Part shown: piece by piece, positions 1 through 5,647 of the stretch
Layout of the letters: each line of letters begins with the position of its first letter
How positions within the stretch are numbered: the first letter of the stretch is position 1
Notes under the pieces: model-generated
Told to the model about the DNA's origin: nothing
What the model saw: only the letters and a program-made list of their open reading frames with translations
Database searches by the model: none
Made by a program: the position numbers and the translations under genes
Assembly: GCA_964446745.1 (NCBI GenBank)
Contig: CAYURR010000185.1
Span: forward strand, 1 to 5,661
Length of the DNA: 5,661 nucleotides
Source of the DNA: CAYURR01 sp964446745
Lineage (GTDB): Bacteria; Bacillota; Clostridia; Lachnospirales; WQUN01
Direction: 5' to 3'

Positions 1-2186
1 CGAGCGGCGGCGATCAGGGCGGCGCAAAGACGCATATCATTTCCGTCGCATCCCAACTGTGCAAGCAGAATGAATTGATACTCGTGAGCTTTCGAAAGGG
101 GAATTTCGCCGAGAGCGCAAAAAAGGCGGGCATAAAGGTCGTAACGATAACACATTTGACGGTGCTCGGAGACCTCATAGAATTAATAAAGGTGTTTGAC
201 GGGTTTAAACCTGAGATAGTCCATTCGCACGGGTCAAAACCGAATATGATGAGTATAATCCTGCGCATGTTCAGACGCTTTATCGGCATCAGTACGATAC
301 ACAGCGACTATAGACGCGACTACATGCACTCGCGTATCAAGCAAATCACGTTCGGTACGATCAATACGATTGCGCTGCATTACATGGATTATGTTGTGGG
401 TATCACGGAGGTCTTTTGCGAGATGCTCATGGACCGTCGTTTCAATCCGCTAAAGCTGTTTACGATATATAACGGCATAGATTTCTCTGTGGAGATGCCG
501 CCCGTTGATAGGGCGTCGTATTTAAAATCGATAGGACTGAACTATAACGAGGGTGACGTTGTAGTGGGTGCCGTAGCACGGCTTACGGCTGTTAAGGACT
601 TTCCCACGCTACTAAAGGCATATGCAATTGCGGTTAAGCAGGTGCCTAACCTAAAGCTTGTGATGGCCGGGGACGGTGAGGACGGAAAGAAACTCAAGAA
701 CCTCGCGAAGAAGCTCGGGATAGACAAAACGACCTGTTTTCCGGGATGGATAAAGGAACCGGACAGCCTGTATAGCTGCTTGGATATTGACGTGCTCTGC
801 TCGCTGACCGAGACATTTCCGTATTCGCTGACCGAGGGTGTCAGGGCGCACTGTACGTTGATAGCCACGGCGGTAGGTGGAGTGCCCGAGCTCATTGATC
901 ACGGTATAAATGGATACATCATCAACATCGGGGATTATGAAAAGCTCGCGGAATATCTGGTACGGCTTGCAAAGGACGCGGAACTGCGCAAGAGCTTAAG
1001 CGACGCTCTACTGCAAAAGGCTAAGAGCCGATTTTCATTGCAGGCAACCGCGAATGATCTGCAGGAGATATATGAACGTGTAAAGGTTTTGAACGGCATG
1101 AAGGGGCGGCAGGGTGTCGTTATCTGCGGCTCGTACGGCAAGCAAAATACCGGTGACGATGCGATACAGCGTGCGATTGTTGCGCAGATGCGCTCGATAT
1201 ATAGGGACATCCCGATCTATATCATGACGCGTTCGCCGTCTGAAGCGCGCCGCGTGGACCATGCGCAGGGGATATTTACATTCAACTTCCCGTCGTTTAT
1301 TTCGCGCTTTACGAAGGCCAAGCTGTTTATAAACGGCGGAGGCAGTCTGATACAGGATTCTACATCGAGCCGCTCGCTGTATTTTTATTTATTTACGCTG
1401 ATCATGGCTAAGCTCTGCGGCTGCAAGGTACTCATGTACGGTTGCGGCATCGGCCCCGTCACACGCAAAACGAACCGCCGAATCGCGGGTTATGTGCTAA
1501 ATAAATACATCGACGCGATAACCCTACGCGACGAGATATCCGTCGGCGAGCTCGCGTCGATGGGTGTGACACGCCCGGCCATTCATCTGTCCGCGGACCC
1601 CGCGTTAAATCTGAATGCGGCCCCGGACGATATCGTTATACAGGCGATGGAGCAGTTTAAGATCGACCCGAACGGACGTTATATGCTCATGGCCTTGCGT
1701 AAATGGAAGGGCTTTGAGGCCTCGGAGATCTTTGCACAGGCCTGTGCTTATGCGTATGAGCGATATGGGCTTACGGCTGTGTTCCTGCCGTTTGAATACC
1801 CGAGCGATTGCGGGCTCTGTACAAGCATCGCACGCCACATGACTACGCCGTACCATATCATAGACAAACGCAATCCGCCGGAGCTCACGCTCGGTATCAT
1901 GAAGCGCATGGAGCTCGTGACGGCTATGCGTTTGCATGCGCTGATATTCGCGACGATAGGCGGCGTGCCCACGATCGGGATTTCATATGACGTGAAGGTA
2001 TCGAGCTTCTTAAAATACATCCAAAACCCGTCCTGCCTCGAATTGCCAGAGGTTACGGTCGAGAGCCTGTATAAAATGATCGACAGCACGCTCGAAAATC
2101 GTCAGATCGCTGAGTCCTCACGGGACATACTACTGAGCAGGGAAAAGGTCAATGTAAACGTCGCGCGCGAGATGCTAAAGATCTGA
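1..2186 (+). CDS. csaB: GT4 glycosyltransferase fused to CsaB-type polysaccharide pyruvyl transferase (5' truncated by window)
   Basis: Partial gene; 727 residues are visible. The frame is open from base 3 and begins SGGDQGGAKTH, the usual GT4/GT-B N-terminal glycine-rich loop that normally lies about 8-10 residues after the start, so the true start is just outside the window and the TTG at 75 is not it. Residues about 1-360 are a retaining GT4 transferase: acceptor-side Rossmann fold with HSHGSKPN, donor-side VGAVARL..KDFPTLL, MAGDGED, and the E-x7-E motif at E270/E278. Residues 371-727 are a complete CsaB-like domain of normal family length: GSYGKQNTGDDAI, NGGGSLIQDSTSSRS, GCGIGPVTR, SADPAL, and MRLH with the conserved His at about 645, followed by GVPTIGISYD. 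CsaB enzymes transfer pyruvate from phosphoenolpyruvate to a sugar (ManNAc) of the secondary cell wall polysaccharide, forming the ligand for SLH-domain S-layer proteins. The GT half may make the sugar linkage that is then pyruvylated (inference). No signal peptide or membrane segment is visible, so it is probably cytoplasmic. The stop shares its last base with the first direct repeat. Confidence 0.9.
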   Translation, partial: SGGDQGGAKTHIISVASQLCKQNELILVSFRKGNFAESAKKAGIKVVTITHLTVLGDLIELIKVFDGFKPEIVHSHGSKPNMMSIILRMFRRFIGISTIHSDYRRDYMHSRIKQITFGTINTIALHYMDYVVGITEVFCEMLMDRRFNPLKLFTIYNGIDFSVEMPPVDRASYLKSIGLNYNEGDVVVGAVARLTAVKDFPTLLKAYAIAVKQVPNLKLVMAGDGEDGKKLKNLAKKLGIDKTTCFPGWIKEPDSLYSCLDIDVLCSLTETFPYSLTEGVRAHCTLIATAVGGVPELIDHGINGYIINIGDYEKLAEYLVRLAKDAELRKSLSDALLQKAKSRFSLQATANDLQEIYERVKVLNGMKGRQGVVICGSYGKQNTGDDAIQRAIVAQMRSIYRDIPIYIMTRSPSEARRVDHAQGIFTFNFPSFISRFTKAKLFINGGGSLIQDSTSSRSLYFYLFTLIMAKLCGCKVLMYGCGIGPVTRKTNRRIAGYVLNKYIDAITLRDEISVGELASMGVTRPAIHLSADPALNLNAAPDDIVIQAMEQFKIDPNGRYMLMALRKWKGFEASEIFAQACAYAYERYGLTAVFLPFEYPSDCGLCTSIARHMTTPYHIIDKRNPPELTLGIMKRMELVTAMRLHALIFATIGGVPTIGISYDVKVSSFLKYIQNPSCLELPEVTVESLYKMIDSTLENRQIAESSRDILLSREKVNVNVAREMLKI

Positions 2187-2198
2187 TGATCAGGATAG
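2186..2198 (+). repeat. 13-bp direct repeat, left copy
   Basis: ATGATCAGGATAG, identical to 2865-2877. Its first A is the last base of the upstream stop codon, and its last G directly precedes the hicB stop (TTA on this strand). Read forward it spells the first four codons (MIRI) of the response regulator found 679 bases downstream, so it looks like a leftover start of that gene or a target duplication. Confidence 0.8.
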
Positions 2199-2597
2199 TT
2201 AATCGAGATGTAGTTCGTGAAGTAAAGCGTTCTGAAGAACCTGCGAAAAGTTTATATTTGACTTCTCAGCAAGTGTATTTAACCAAGACGGTATCGTGCA
2301 GTTTTTTCGGACGGCTTTATCACCGTGTTTTTCGGCATAGCTATCCATATCTAGAACAATCAGGCTTACAAATTGATTTGGCTTTAGATTGATCGATATT
2401 GGATCGGAGGAGGATGGTATGACCTTTCCGTCCTCAAGTTCGTCCAAAATCCAGCCCGAAGCAGCGTCGATCGCCATCTCTATCGCATCCGCGATGTCTG
2501 AGCCCTGGGTAGTGCAGCCGGGTAAATCAGGTACGGTCACACAGTAACCGTTTTGTTCTTCTAAAGGCGTAAAACACGCTGGGTATACAAGTTTCAA
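2199..2597 (-). CDS. hicB: HicB family antitoxin
   Basis: 132 residues, typical of full-length HicB. Residues about 1-90 form the degenerate RNase H-like HicB fold, with YPACFTP at the N terminus and the hallmark GYCVTVPDLPGCTTQGSD at 17-34 followed by the helix DIADAIEMAIDAA. Residues about 97-131 (KNCTIPSWLN..INFSQVLQNAL) look like a ribbon-helix-helix DNA-binding segment, the form of HicB that represses its own promoter. It should bind and block HicA and act as autorepressor. The start is TTG at 2597; it is favoured because GGGAGG (2608-2613) lies about ten bases upstream, within the last codons of hicA. Only two bases separate hicA and hicB, so the genes are co-transcribed and probably translationally coupled. 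The stop codon abuts the left direct repeat and lies 12 bases from the convergent upstream gene's stop, leaving no room for an ordinary intergenic terminator. Confidence 0.92.
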   Translation of the reverse strand: MKLVYPACFTPLEEQNGYCVTVPDLPGCTTQGSDIADAIEMAIDAASGWILDELEDGKVIPSSSDPISINLKPNQFVSLIVLDMDSYAEKHGDKAVRKNCTIPSWLNTLAEKSNINFSQVLQNALLHELHLD

Positions 2598-2599
2598 TA

Positions 2600-2794
2600 C
2601 TACTTAACCTCCCTTTTTATGTCGGCTTGTTCAAGTATGGAACGAACGGTTACCTTATCAAGGTCACCACTATGTTTAGGTATTGTAACCTTGCCGGATT
2701 TGTGAGGGTGTATATATTGGTTATGTGAACCCTTTGCGTTCTTAAAAACCCAACCGTCGTCCATTATTATCTTTTCGATCTCACGAAATCTCAT
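2600..2794 (-). CDS. hicA: HicA family mRNA-interferase toxin
   Basis: 64 residues, the normal HicA size. The protein begins MRFREIEKII and has the double-stranded RNA-binding-like HicA fold with DDGW (12-15), the conserved KGSHNQYIHP holding catalytic His24, then KVTIPKHSGDLDKVTVRSIL..A. HicA toxins cleave mRNA and stop translation until neutralised by HicB. A frame-extended start at 2824 is rejected: it lies upstream of the -10 box at 2815-2820, whereas the ATG at 2794 has GGAGG at 2803-2807 with an eight-base gap. The toxin-first order followed at once by antitoxin is the classic hicAB arrangement. All expected motifs are intact, so the toxin appears functional. Confidence 0.93.
   Translation of the reverse strand: MRFREIEKIIMDDGWVFKNAKGSHNQYIHPHKSGKVTIPKHSGDLDKVTVRSILEQADIKREVK
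2608..2613 (-). promoter_or_regulatory. Ribosome binding site for hicB (decides TTG start)
   Basis: On the minus strand this reads GGGAGG, followed by ten bases and then TTG at 2597. It is the only strong Shine-Dalgarno near the hicB 5' end and lies inside the hicA coding region, so hicB translation probably depends on hicA mRNA being translated or at least present. Confidence 0.75.
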
Positions 2795-2814
2795 GAATAA
2801 TTCCTCCATCACCG

Positions 2815-2843
2815 AGTATAACACGCATAATGCGCATTGTAAA
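2815..2843 (-). promoter_or_regulatory. hicAB promoter: TTTACA-17-TATACT with extended -10 TG
   Basis: On the minus strand the -35 box TTTACA (2843-2838) is followed by exactly 17 bases and the -10 box TATACT (2820-2815). TGT directly precedes the -10, giving an extended -10 element. The predicted transcript start near 2808 leaves a leader of about 14 bases containing the hicA ribosome binding site. This is a strong sigma-A-type promoter by eye and fixes the hicA start at 2794. Confidence 0.85.
2824..2837. promoter_or_regulatory. Candidate HicB operator: overlapping palindromes in the hicAB promoter spacer
   Basis: Between the -35 and -10 boxes lie two overlapping palindromes: CGCAT-A-ATGCG (2824-2834) and the perfect eight-base ATGCGCAT (2830-2837). 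HicB proteins with ribbon-helix-helix tails are known to repress their own operon by binding palindromes at the promoter. A repressor here would block RNA polymerase directly. The role is inferred from position and symmetry. Confidence 0.55.
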
Positions 2844-2850
2844 TGATAGA

Positions 2851-2856
2851 CGGGAG
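2851..2856 (+). promoter_or_regulatory. Ribosome binding site of the response regulator, supplied by the cassette
   Basis: CGGGAG lies eight bases upstream of the ATG at 2865. It is on the cassette side of the right direct repeat, so the regulator's present translation signal would have arrived with, or arisen at, the cassette edge. I see no convincing forward promoter here: a CATAAT at 2826-2831 lacks a -35 partner. Confidence 0.6.
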
Positions 2857-2864
2857 TAATATTT

Positions 2865-2877
2865 ATGATCAGGATAG
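2865..2877 (+). repeat. 13-bp direct repeat, right copy
   Basis: ATGATCAGGATAG, identical to 2186-2198. It forms the start codon and first codons (M-I-R-I) of the response regulator. The two copies bracket the hicAB cassette; the bases outside the repeats do not match. Confidence 0.8.
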
Positions 2878-3569
2878 CGCTATGCGATGATGACTACAAC
2901 GCGCTGAAAGGCTTGAAGCATCGGATTGAGGCGTATATGCAAAAGGCATGTCAAGAGTATACAATCGAAACCTTTTTAAGCGGTGAAAGTCTGCTGGGTT
3001 GCGGTGAGTACTTTGATATCGTGTTTTTGGATATAAAGATGAAAGCGCTAAACGGCATTGAAACGGCAAAGGAAATGCGTAGGCACTATGACCGGGGCAT
3101 GATTGTGTTTGTTACCGCGCTTAGGGATTATGTGTTTGATGCTTTTGAAGTTTCGGCGGTTAATTATTTACTGAAGCCTATAGATGATTACAAACTCCAA
3201 GCCACACTGGATCGGATGTTCAAGAAGCTCGATGATGAACAAAGCCAATGTATAATGCTAAATATAAACGGTGGTATGAAAAGGCTATTGATATCCGGTA
3301 TACATTATTGCGAGATAATAAATCACGATGTTTTTATATATTCGGATCAAGGCATGGACAAATATCAAGGTAAAACACTCGAACTTGAACGGCAGTTAAA
3401 CGCTTCGTTATTTAGGTGTCATAGGGGATACATAGTAAATATGCGACATGTTATTACCTATAAGGATGGGATGGCCGAGATGAGCGGCGGCGAGAGGATA
3501 CCTGTATCAAAGCGCAAGCATACGGACTTTTTAAAGGCTTTACTGGCGTATCACCGAGATACATTATGA
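2865..3569 (+). CDS. LytTR-type response regulator (AgrA/VirR-like)
   Basis: 234 residues, the usual length for this family. Residues 1-120 are a receiver domain with acidic pocket D8-D10, phospho-acceptor D56 in VFLDIKM, switch T84 and K104 in LLKP, all expected residues present. Residues about 130-230 are a LytTR DNA-binding domain, shown by FRCHRGYIVNMRHV and GERIPVSKRK. Such proteins are phosphorylated by AgrC-like kinases and bind paired short direct repeats upstream of target promoters. The start ATG has CGGGAG upstream, and its first 13 bases are the right-hand direct repeat. The gene overlaps the downstream kinase by ATGA, so the two are translationally coupled and form one signalling unit. 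Targets cannot be read from this window; cell-wall/surface genes are plausible from the neighbourhood (inference). Confidence 0.93.
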   Translation: MIRIALCDDDYNALKGLKHRIEAYMQKACQEYTIETFLSGESLLGCGEYFDIVFLDIKMKALNGIETAKEMRRHYDRGMIVFVTALRDYVFDAFEVSAVNYLLKPIDDYKLQATLDRMFKKLDDEQSQCIMLNINGGMKRLLISGIHYCEIINHDVFIYSDQGMDKYQGKTLELERQLNASLFRCHRGYIVNMRHVITYKDGMAEMSGGERIPVSKRKHTDFLKALLAYHRDTL

Positions 3570-4801
3570 ATAACATTTCGATAGTTTTGGCATGGATGAG
3601 TATCATCGTAAGCTCGATAATTATTTATCGATTGCTTGCTAATATGGCTAATGTAAAATTTAACACTCTGCATTTCGTTTTTTATTTTATTATGACACTA
3701 ATTATTGAATGGGCATCGGGCTTTTGCTTTACGGCGTTGAATACACCGTGGTATTTGAGGCAATTTATTTCGGTCATTGTAGGCTTTGTTATCTCGTTTT
3801 CTTGGTTGAGATATATATTTAAACAAAGTGTTTATCTGTCTGTAGTCTCTACGTTATGCGTTGTTTTATTAAATATCCTCATCGGGGGACTACTGTATTC
3901 AGTAACAATGATAAATCTGTATGTTCACATTCTAGATGAGATTTCGCTGTCTATCGTGATCTCGGTACTGTCGGTAATCCTTACCTGTGTCGCTGCTATT
4001 ATATTTATGCGCATTGAGATCGGGAGAAATGTACGTCTGCGGGACTCATATGTGTTGATCGCGCTGCTGCCGATATTTTTAATAATTTTTATTATGCAGT
4101 TTTTGTTTGACTTTAACAATGTAACGATAAACTGGTATGTGCCTGTATTCACGGTGGCAGCGTTTATCGTTTCGTTTGCGGGATGGTATTCGTTTCAAAG
4201 AATGCTACTGTACATCGAACGGGATCGCATGAATGTGCGTTACATCGAGCAGGCCAGGGTGAAAGATGAGCTCACGCGCTCGTTTAGACATGATCTGAAT
4301 AATCATCTGCTTGTGCTGGAGGGCTTGATAGATGATGGGAACGCGGAGGCCGCACGTGGATATATCGGTGACATCAGGCGGCGCACAGACAGACATCAGA
4401 TAATAAACACTGGTTATGCGGCTCTTGATGTCCTATTAACGGACAAAATGGCTACGGCAAAGTTGGCCGATATAGAGATCGAGTACGACATCCGTCTGCA
4501 TCACACGGGCATAAACGATTTCGATTTATGCACGATCTTTGGAAACATTGCAGACAATGCTATAAATGCGGCAAGTCGTGCTGATACTCAACCCAGATGG
4601 ATACGGATAAAGGCGGGAGTACGCAATCAGTTTCTCGTAATAGGCGCGGCCAATGCATATAACGGCGACGAAGCTAGAAATGGAACAGGGATGGGTATAC
4701 CCAATATCAAGACTGTCGCAAAGAAATATAACGGTACGGTCGAGATCGCAGAGGATGATAATGTGTTTAACATCACCGTCTTGCTAACGCTTACGCGATA
4801 A
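3566..4801 (+). CDS. AgrC-like membrane sensor histidine kinase (GHKL family)
   Basis: 411 residues. Residues 1-210 are very hydrophobic, with about six or seven membrane segments (near 4-22, 33-55, 65-82, 90-114, 125-148, 162-182, 189-210) and only short loops, as in AgrC/ComD-type receptors that sense peptides from within the membrane. The dimerisation/phosphotransfer region contains RSFRHDLNNHL with phospho-accepting His242. The ATPase domain has the N box GNIADNAINAA (326-336) and the G box GTGMGIPN (373-380); it ends near the C terminus, so no extra domain is attached. It shares ATGA with the response regulator and is its evident partner. No AgrB protease or AgrD propeptide is visible in the window, so the ligand is unknown and may not be a peptide. 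A bulged inverted repeat overlaps the stop codon. The gene is A+T richer than the pyruvyl-transferase gene, partly because of its membrane segments. Confidence 0.93.
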   Translation: MNNISIVLAWMSIIVSSIIIYRLLANMANVKFNTLHFVFYFIMTLIIEWASGFCFTALNTPWYLRQFISVIVGFVISFSWLRYIFKQSVYLSVVSTLCVVLLNILIGGLLYSVTMINLYVHILDEISLSIVISVLSVILTCVAAIIFMRIEIGRNVRLRDSYVLIALLPIFLIIFIMQFLFDFNNVTINWYVPVFTVAAFIVSFAGWYSFQRMLLYIERDRMNVRYIEQARVKDELTRSFRHDLNNHLLVLEGLIDDGNAEAARGYIGDIRRRTDRHQIINTGYAALDVLLTDKMATAKLADIEIEYDIRLHHTGINDFDLCTIFGNIADNAINAASRADTQPRWIRIKAGVRNQFLVIGAANAYNGDEARNGTGMGIPNIKTVAKKYNGTVEIAEDDNVFNITVLLTLTR

Positions 4802-4817
4802 ACGTACCCGTTTACGC
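4795..4817 (+). terminator. Bulged hairpin over the kinase stop codon, weak terminator candidate
   Basis: GCGATAAACG (4795-4804) pairs with CGTTTACGC (4809-4817) around a TACC loop, with one bulged A. The stem is nine pairs. No T-run follows on the + strand, so it is not a classic intrinsic terminator; it may stabilise the 3' end of the mRNA or reduce readthrough. Confidence 0.3.
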
Positions 4818-4825
4818 ATGAGAAA

Positions 4826-4854
4826 TTGAAAATGAAATCGGATGTGTTCATAAT
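4826..4854 (+). promoter_or_regulatory. Promoter of the coiled-coil gene: TTGAAA-17-CATAAT
   Basis: TTGAAA (4826-4831), 17 bases, CATAAT (4849-4854): five of six consensus bases in each box at ideal spacing. The expected start near 4861 gives a leader of about 23 bases containing GGAGGT. This suggests that the last gene is transcribed on its own and is not simply the third gene of the two-component operon. Confidence 0.7.
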
Positions 4855-4883
4855 GTCTTTATCAATATAAACGGAGGTATAAT

Positions 4884-5633
4884 ATGAATATATCGGGTGT
4901 AGCCGCTACACGCGGCATGGAACAAAAGGGGCCACGCTTGACAGGACGCGTAGCAGGGGGTGCTGAGGAAAATACCAACGCAAAAGATGCCGCCGGATCC
5001 AAATCCCCTGGCGCACAGTTAAACAAAAACCCCATGCTGGACGGCCTTTATAAACAGCGAAACAACATCATCGAGAGCAAGAACAAGCTGATCAGCAGCA
5101 CATTGGAAAAAGGGGAATCAATACATAGCATAAAGGACAGGCTGGATCAGTATGAGGAACAGCTGAAGGGTCTTGACGATCAAATCAACAAGACATTGTT
5201 TGAGGAACAGCAGAAGAATATCGAAAACAAGGATGAAGAGAAAGAAGAACAAAAAACATCCGGTAAGCCCATAAGTAAAGAGGACGCGGAGAAAGCCGAA
5301 ATCAGCAACATGGTGAACCTGAGCTTCAGCATATCCCAGATCAAGACGGCCAACGCGGCCAAGACTAGCATGCAGGGCTCGGCGCGTGTTTTGGAATCTG
5401 AGATCAAAGCAGATGAGGGCAGGGGTGTAAAAGCCACCAGGAAGCGTGAGGAGCTGGCTAAGATCAATCAAGGTATAGAGGAGACCACGAAGCAGATTTC
5501 AGCCTCGTTAAATGCCGTATACAAGAATATGGGCGATACCGAGGTACGCGAGCAGTCTGAACAGAACGACAGTGAAACGAGTAAGACGGAGCAAGAAAAA
5601 ACAGAACAGGAAAAAACACTTGACATTCAATGA
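4884..5633 (+). CDS. Charged coiled-coil protein of unknown function (FlxA-like in style)
   Basis: 249 residues. The start is firm: GGAGGT (4873-4878) five bases before ATG. There is no signal peptide, membrane segment or cysteine, so it is probably cytoplasmic. Residues 1-50 are glycine/alanine-rich and look disordered (MNISGVAATRGM). Residues about 50-120 form a predicted coiled coil (LDGLYKQRNNII..SIKDRLDQYEEQLKGLDDQI), followed by an acidic/lysine linker. Residues about 132-215 form a second helical part containing SISQIKTANAAKTSMQGSARVLESEIKADEGRG. Residues 215-249 are a Glu/Gln/Lys/Thr-rich tail with a tandem TEQEK. The pattern recalls the small FlxA-like and related hypothetical proteins common in Clostridia, whose function is not established; this likeness is from memory and is weak. 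It follows the sensor kinase by 82 bases but has its own promoter. A link to the two-component system is only positional. Confidence 0.8.
   Translation: MNISGVAATRGMEQKGPRLTGRVAGGAEENTNAKDAAGSKSPGAQLNKNPMLDGLYKQRNNIIESKNKLISSTLEKGESIHSIKDRLDQYEEQLKGLDDQINKTLFEEQQKNIENKDEEKEEQKTSGKPISKEDAEKAEISNMVNLSFSISQIKTANAAKTSMQGSARVLESEIKADEGRGVKATRKREELAKINQGIEETTKQISASLNAVYKNMGDTEVREQSEQNDSETSKTEQEKTEQEKTLDIQ
5586..5615 (+). repeat. Tandem 15-base repeat encoding TEQEK twice
   Basis: The two units, 5586-5600 and 5601-5615, encode TEQEK-TEQEK in frame and differ only at synonymous third positions (ACG/ACA, GAG/GAA, CAA/CAG). The silent divergence with a constant protein sequence suggests an older duplication kept for composition or helix phase. 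It lies in the disordered C-terminal tail. Confidence 0.75.
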
Positions 5634-5647
5634 AACTTTATTATAAT
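5620..5647 (+). promoter_or_regulatory. Consensus sigma-A promoter pointing out of the window
   Basis: TTGACA (5620-5625), 16 bases, TATAAT (5642-5647): perfect matches to both boxes. The -35 box is inside the last codons of the coiled-coil gene and the -10 lies 9-14 bases after its stop. The expected start is about 5654, so the transcript belongs to an unseen gene or RNA downstream. No terminator for the coiled-coil gene is visible before it. Confidence 0.75.

Larger units (their letters stand above)
2186..2864. other. Putative inserted hicAB toxin-antitoxin cassette bounded by a 13-bp direct repeat
   Basis: This 679-base segment runs from the first base of one copy of ATGATCAGGATAG to the base before the second copy. 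It contains hicB, hicA, their promoter and the ribosome binding site now used by the downstream response regulator. It lies antisense to genes on both sides. The left repeat ends at 2198 and the hicB stop codon occupies 2199-2201, so the cassette is very tightly packed. No transposase, integrase or terminal inverted repeats are seen, so the insertion mechanism is open. Removing the segment restores a TGATG stop/start overlap between the flanking genes. Insertion is an inference; the repeat and its position are direct observations. Confidence 0.6.

Noticed and set aside
75..77. TTG at 75 as the start of the glycosyltransferase gene
   Set aside because: The upstream codons encode the conserved SGGDQGGAKTH loop in the same frame, so the gene starts before the window.
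2186..2392. Forward open frame of 68 codons overlapping the pyruvyl-transferase stop (TGATG)
   Set aside because: It runs antisense through hicB, whose protein is clearly recognisable, and resembles no known family. Only its first four codons, the left direct repeat, match the response-regulator start; it is best seen as a relic of that start.
2600..2824. Longer hicA start at 2824
   Set aside because: It would begin upstream of the hicAB -10 box, and the ten extra residues are not HicA-like. The ATG at 2794 has a perfect GGAGG.
2803..2831. Forward promoter for the response regulator using CATAAT at 2826-2831
   Set aside because: No acceptable -35 box lies 16-18 bases upstream; the CATAAT is better explained as part of the palindrome in the hicAB promoter.
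4878..4883. TATAAT directly before the ATG of the coiled-coil gene
   Set aside because: There is no -35 box at proper distance, and it would start transcription inside the gene, beyond its ribosome binding site. The pair at 4826-4854 fits better.
4802..4883. LytTR binding repeats upstream of the coiled-coil gene
   Set aside because: I looked for paired nine-base repeats of the ACCGTT/ACAGTT kind and found only a poor single match near 4807-4815, not a spaced pair.
5118..5471. Reverse-strand frames opposite the coiled-coil gene, including a hydrophobic stretch
   Set aside because: They are reverse complements of Glu/Lys/Gln-rich codons, lack good ribosome binding sites and conflict with a well-supported forward gene.
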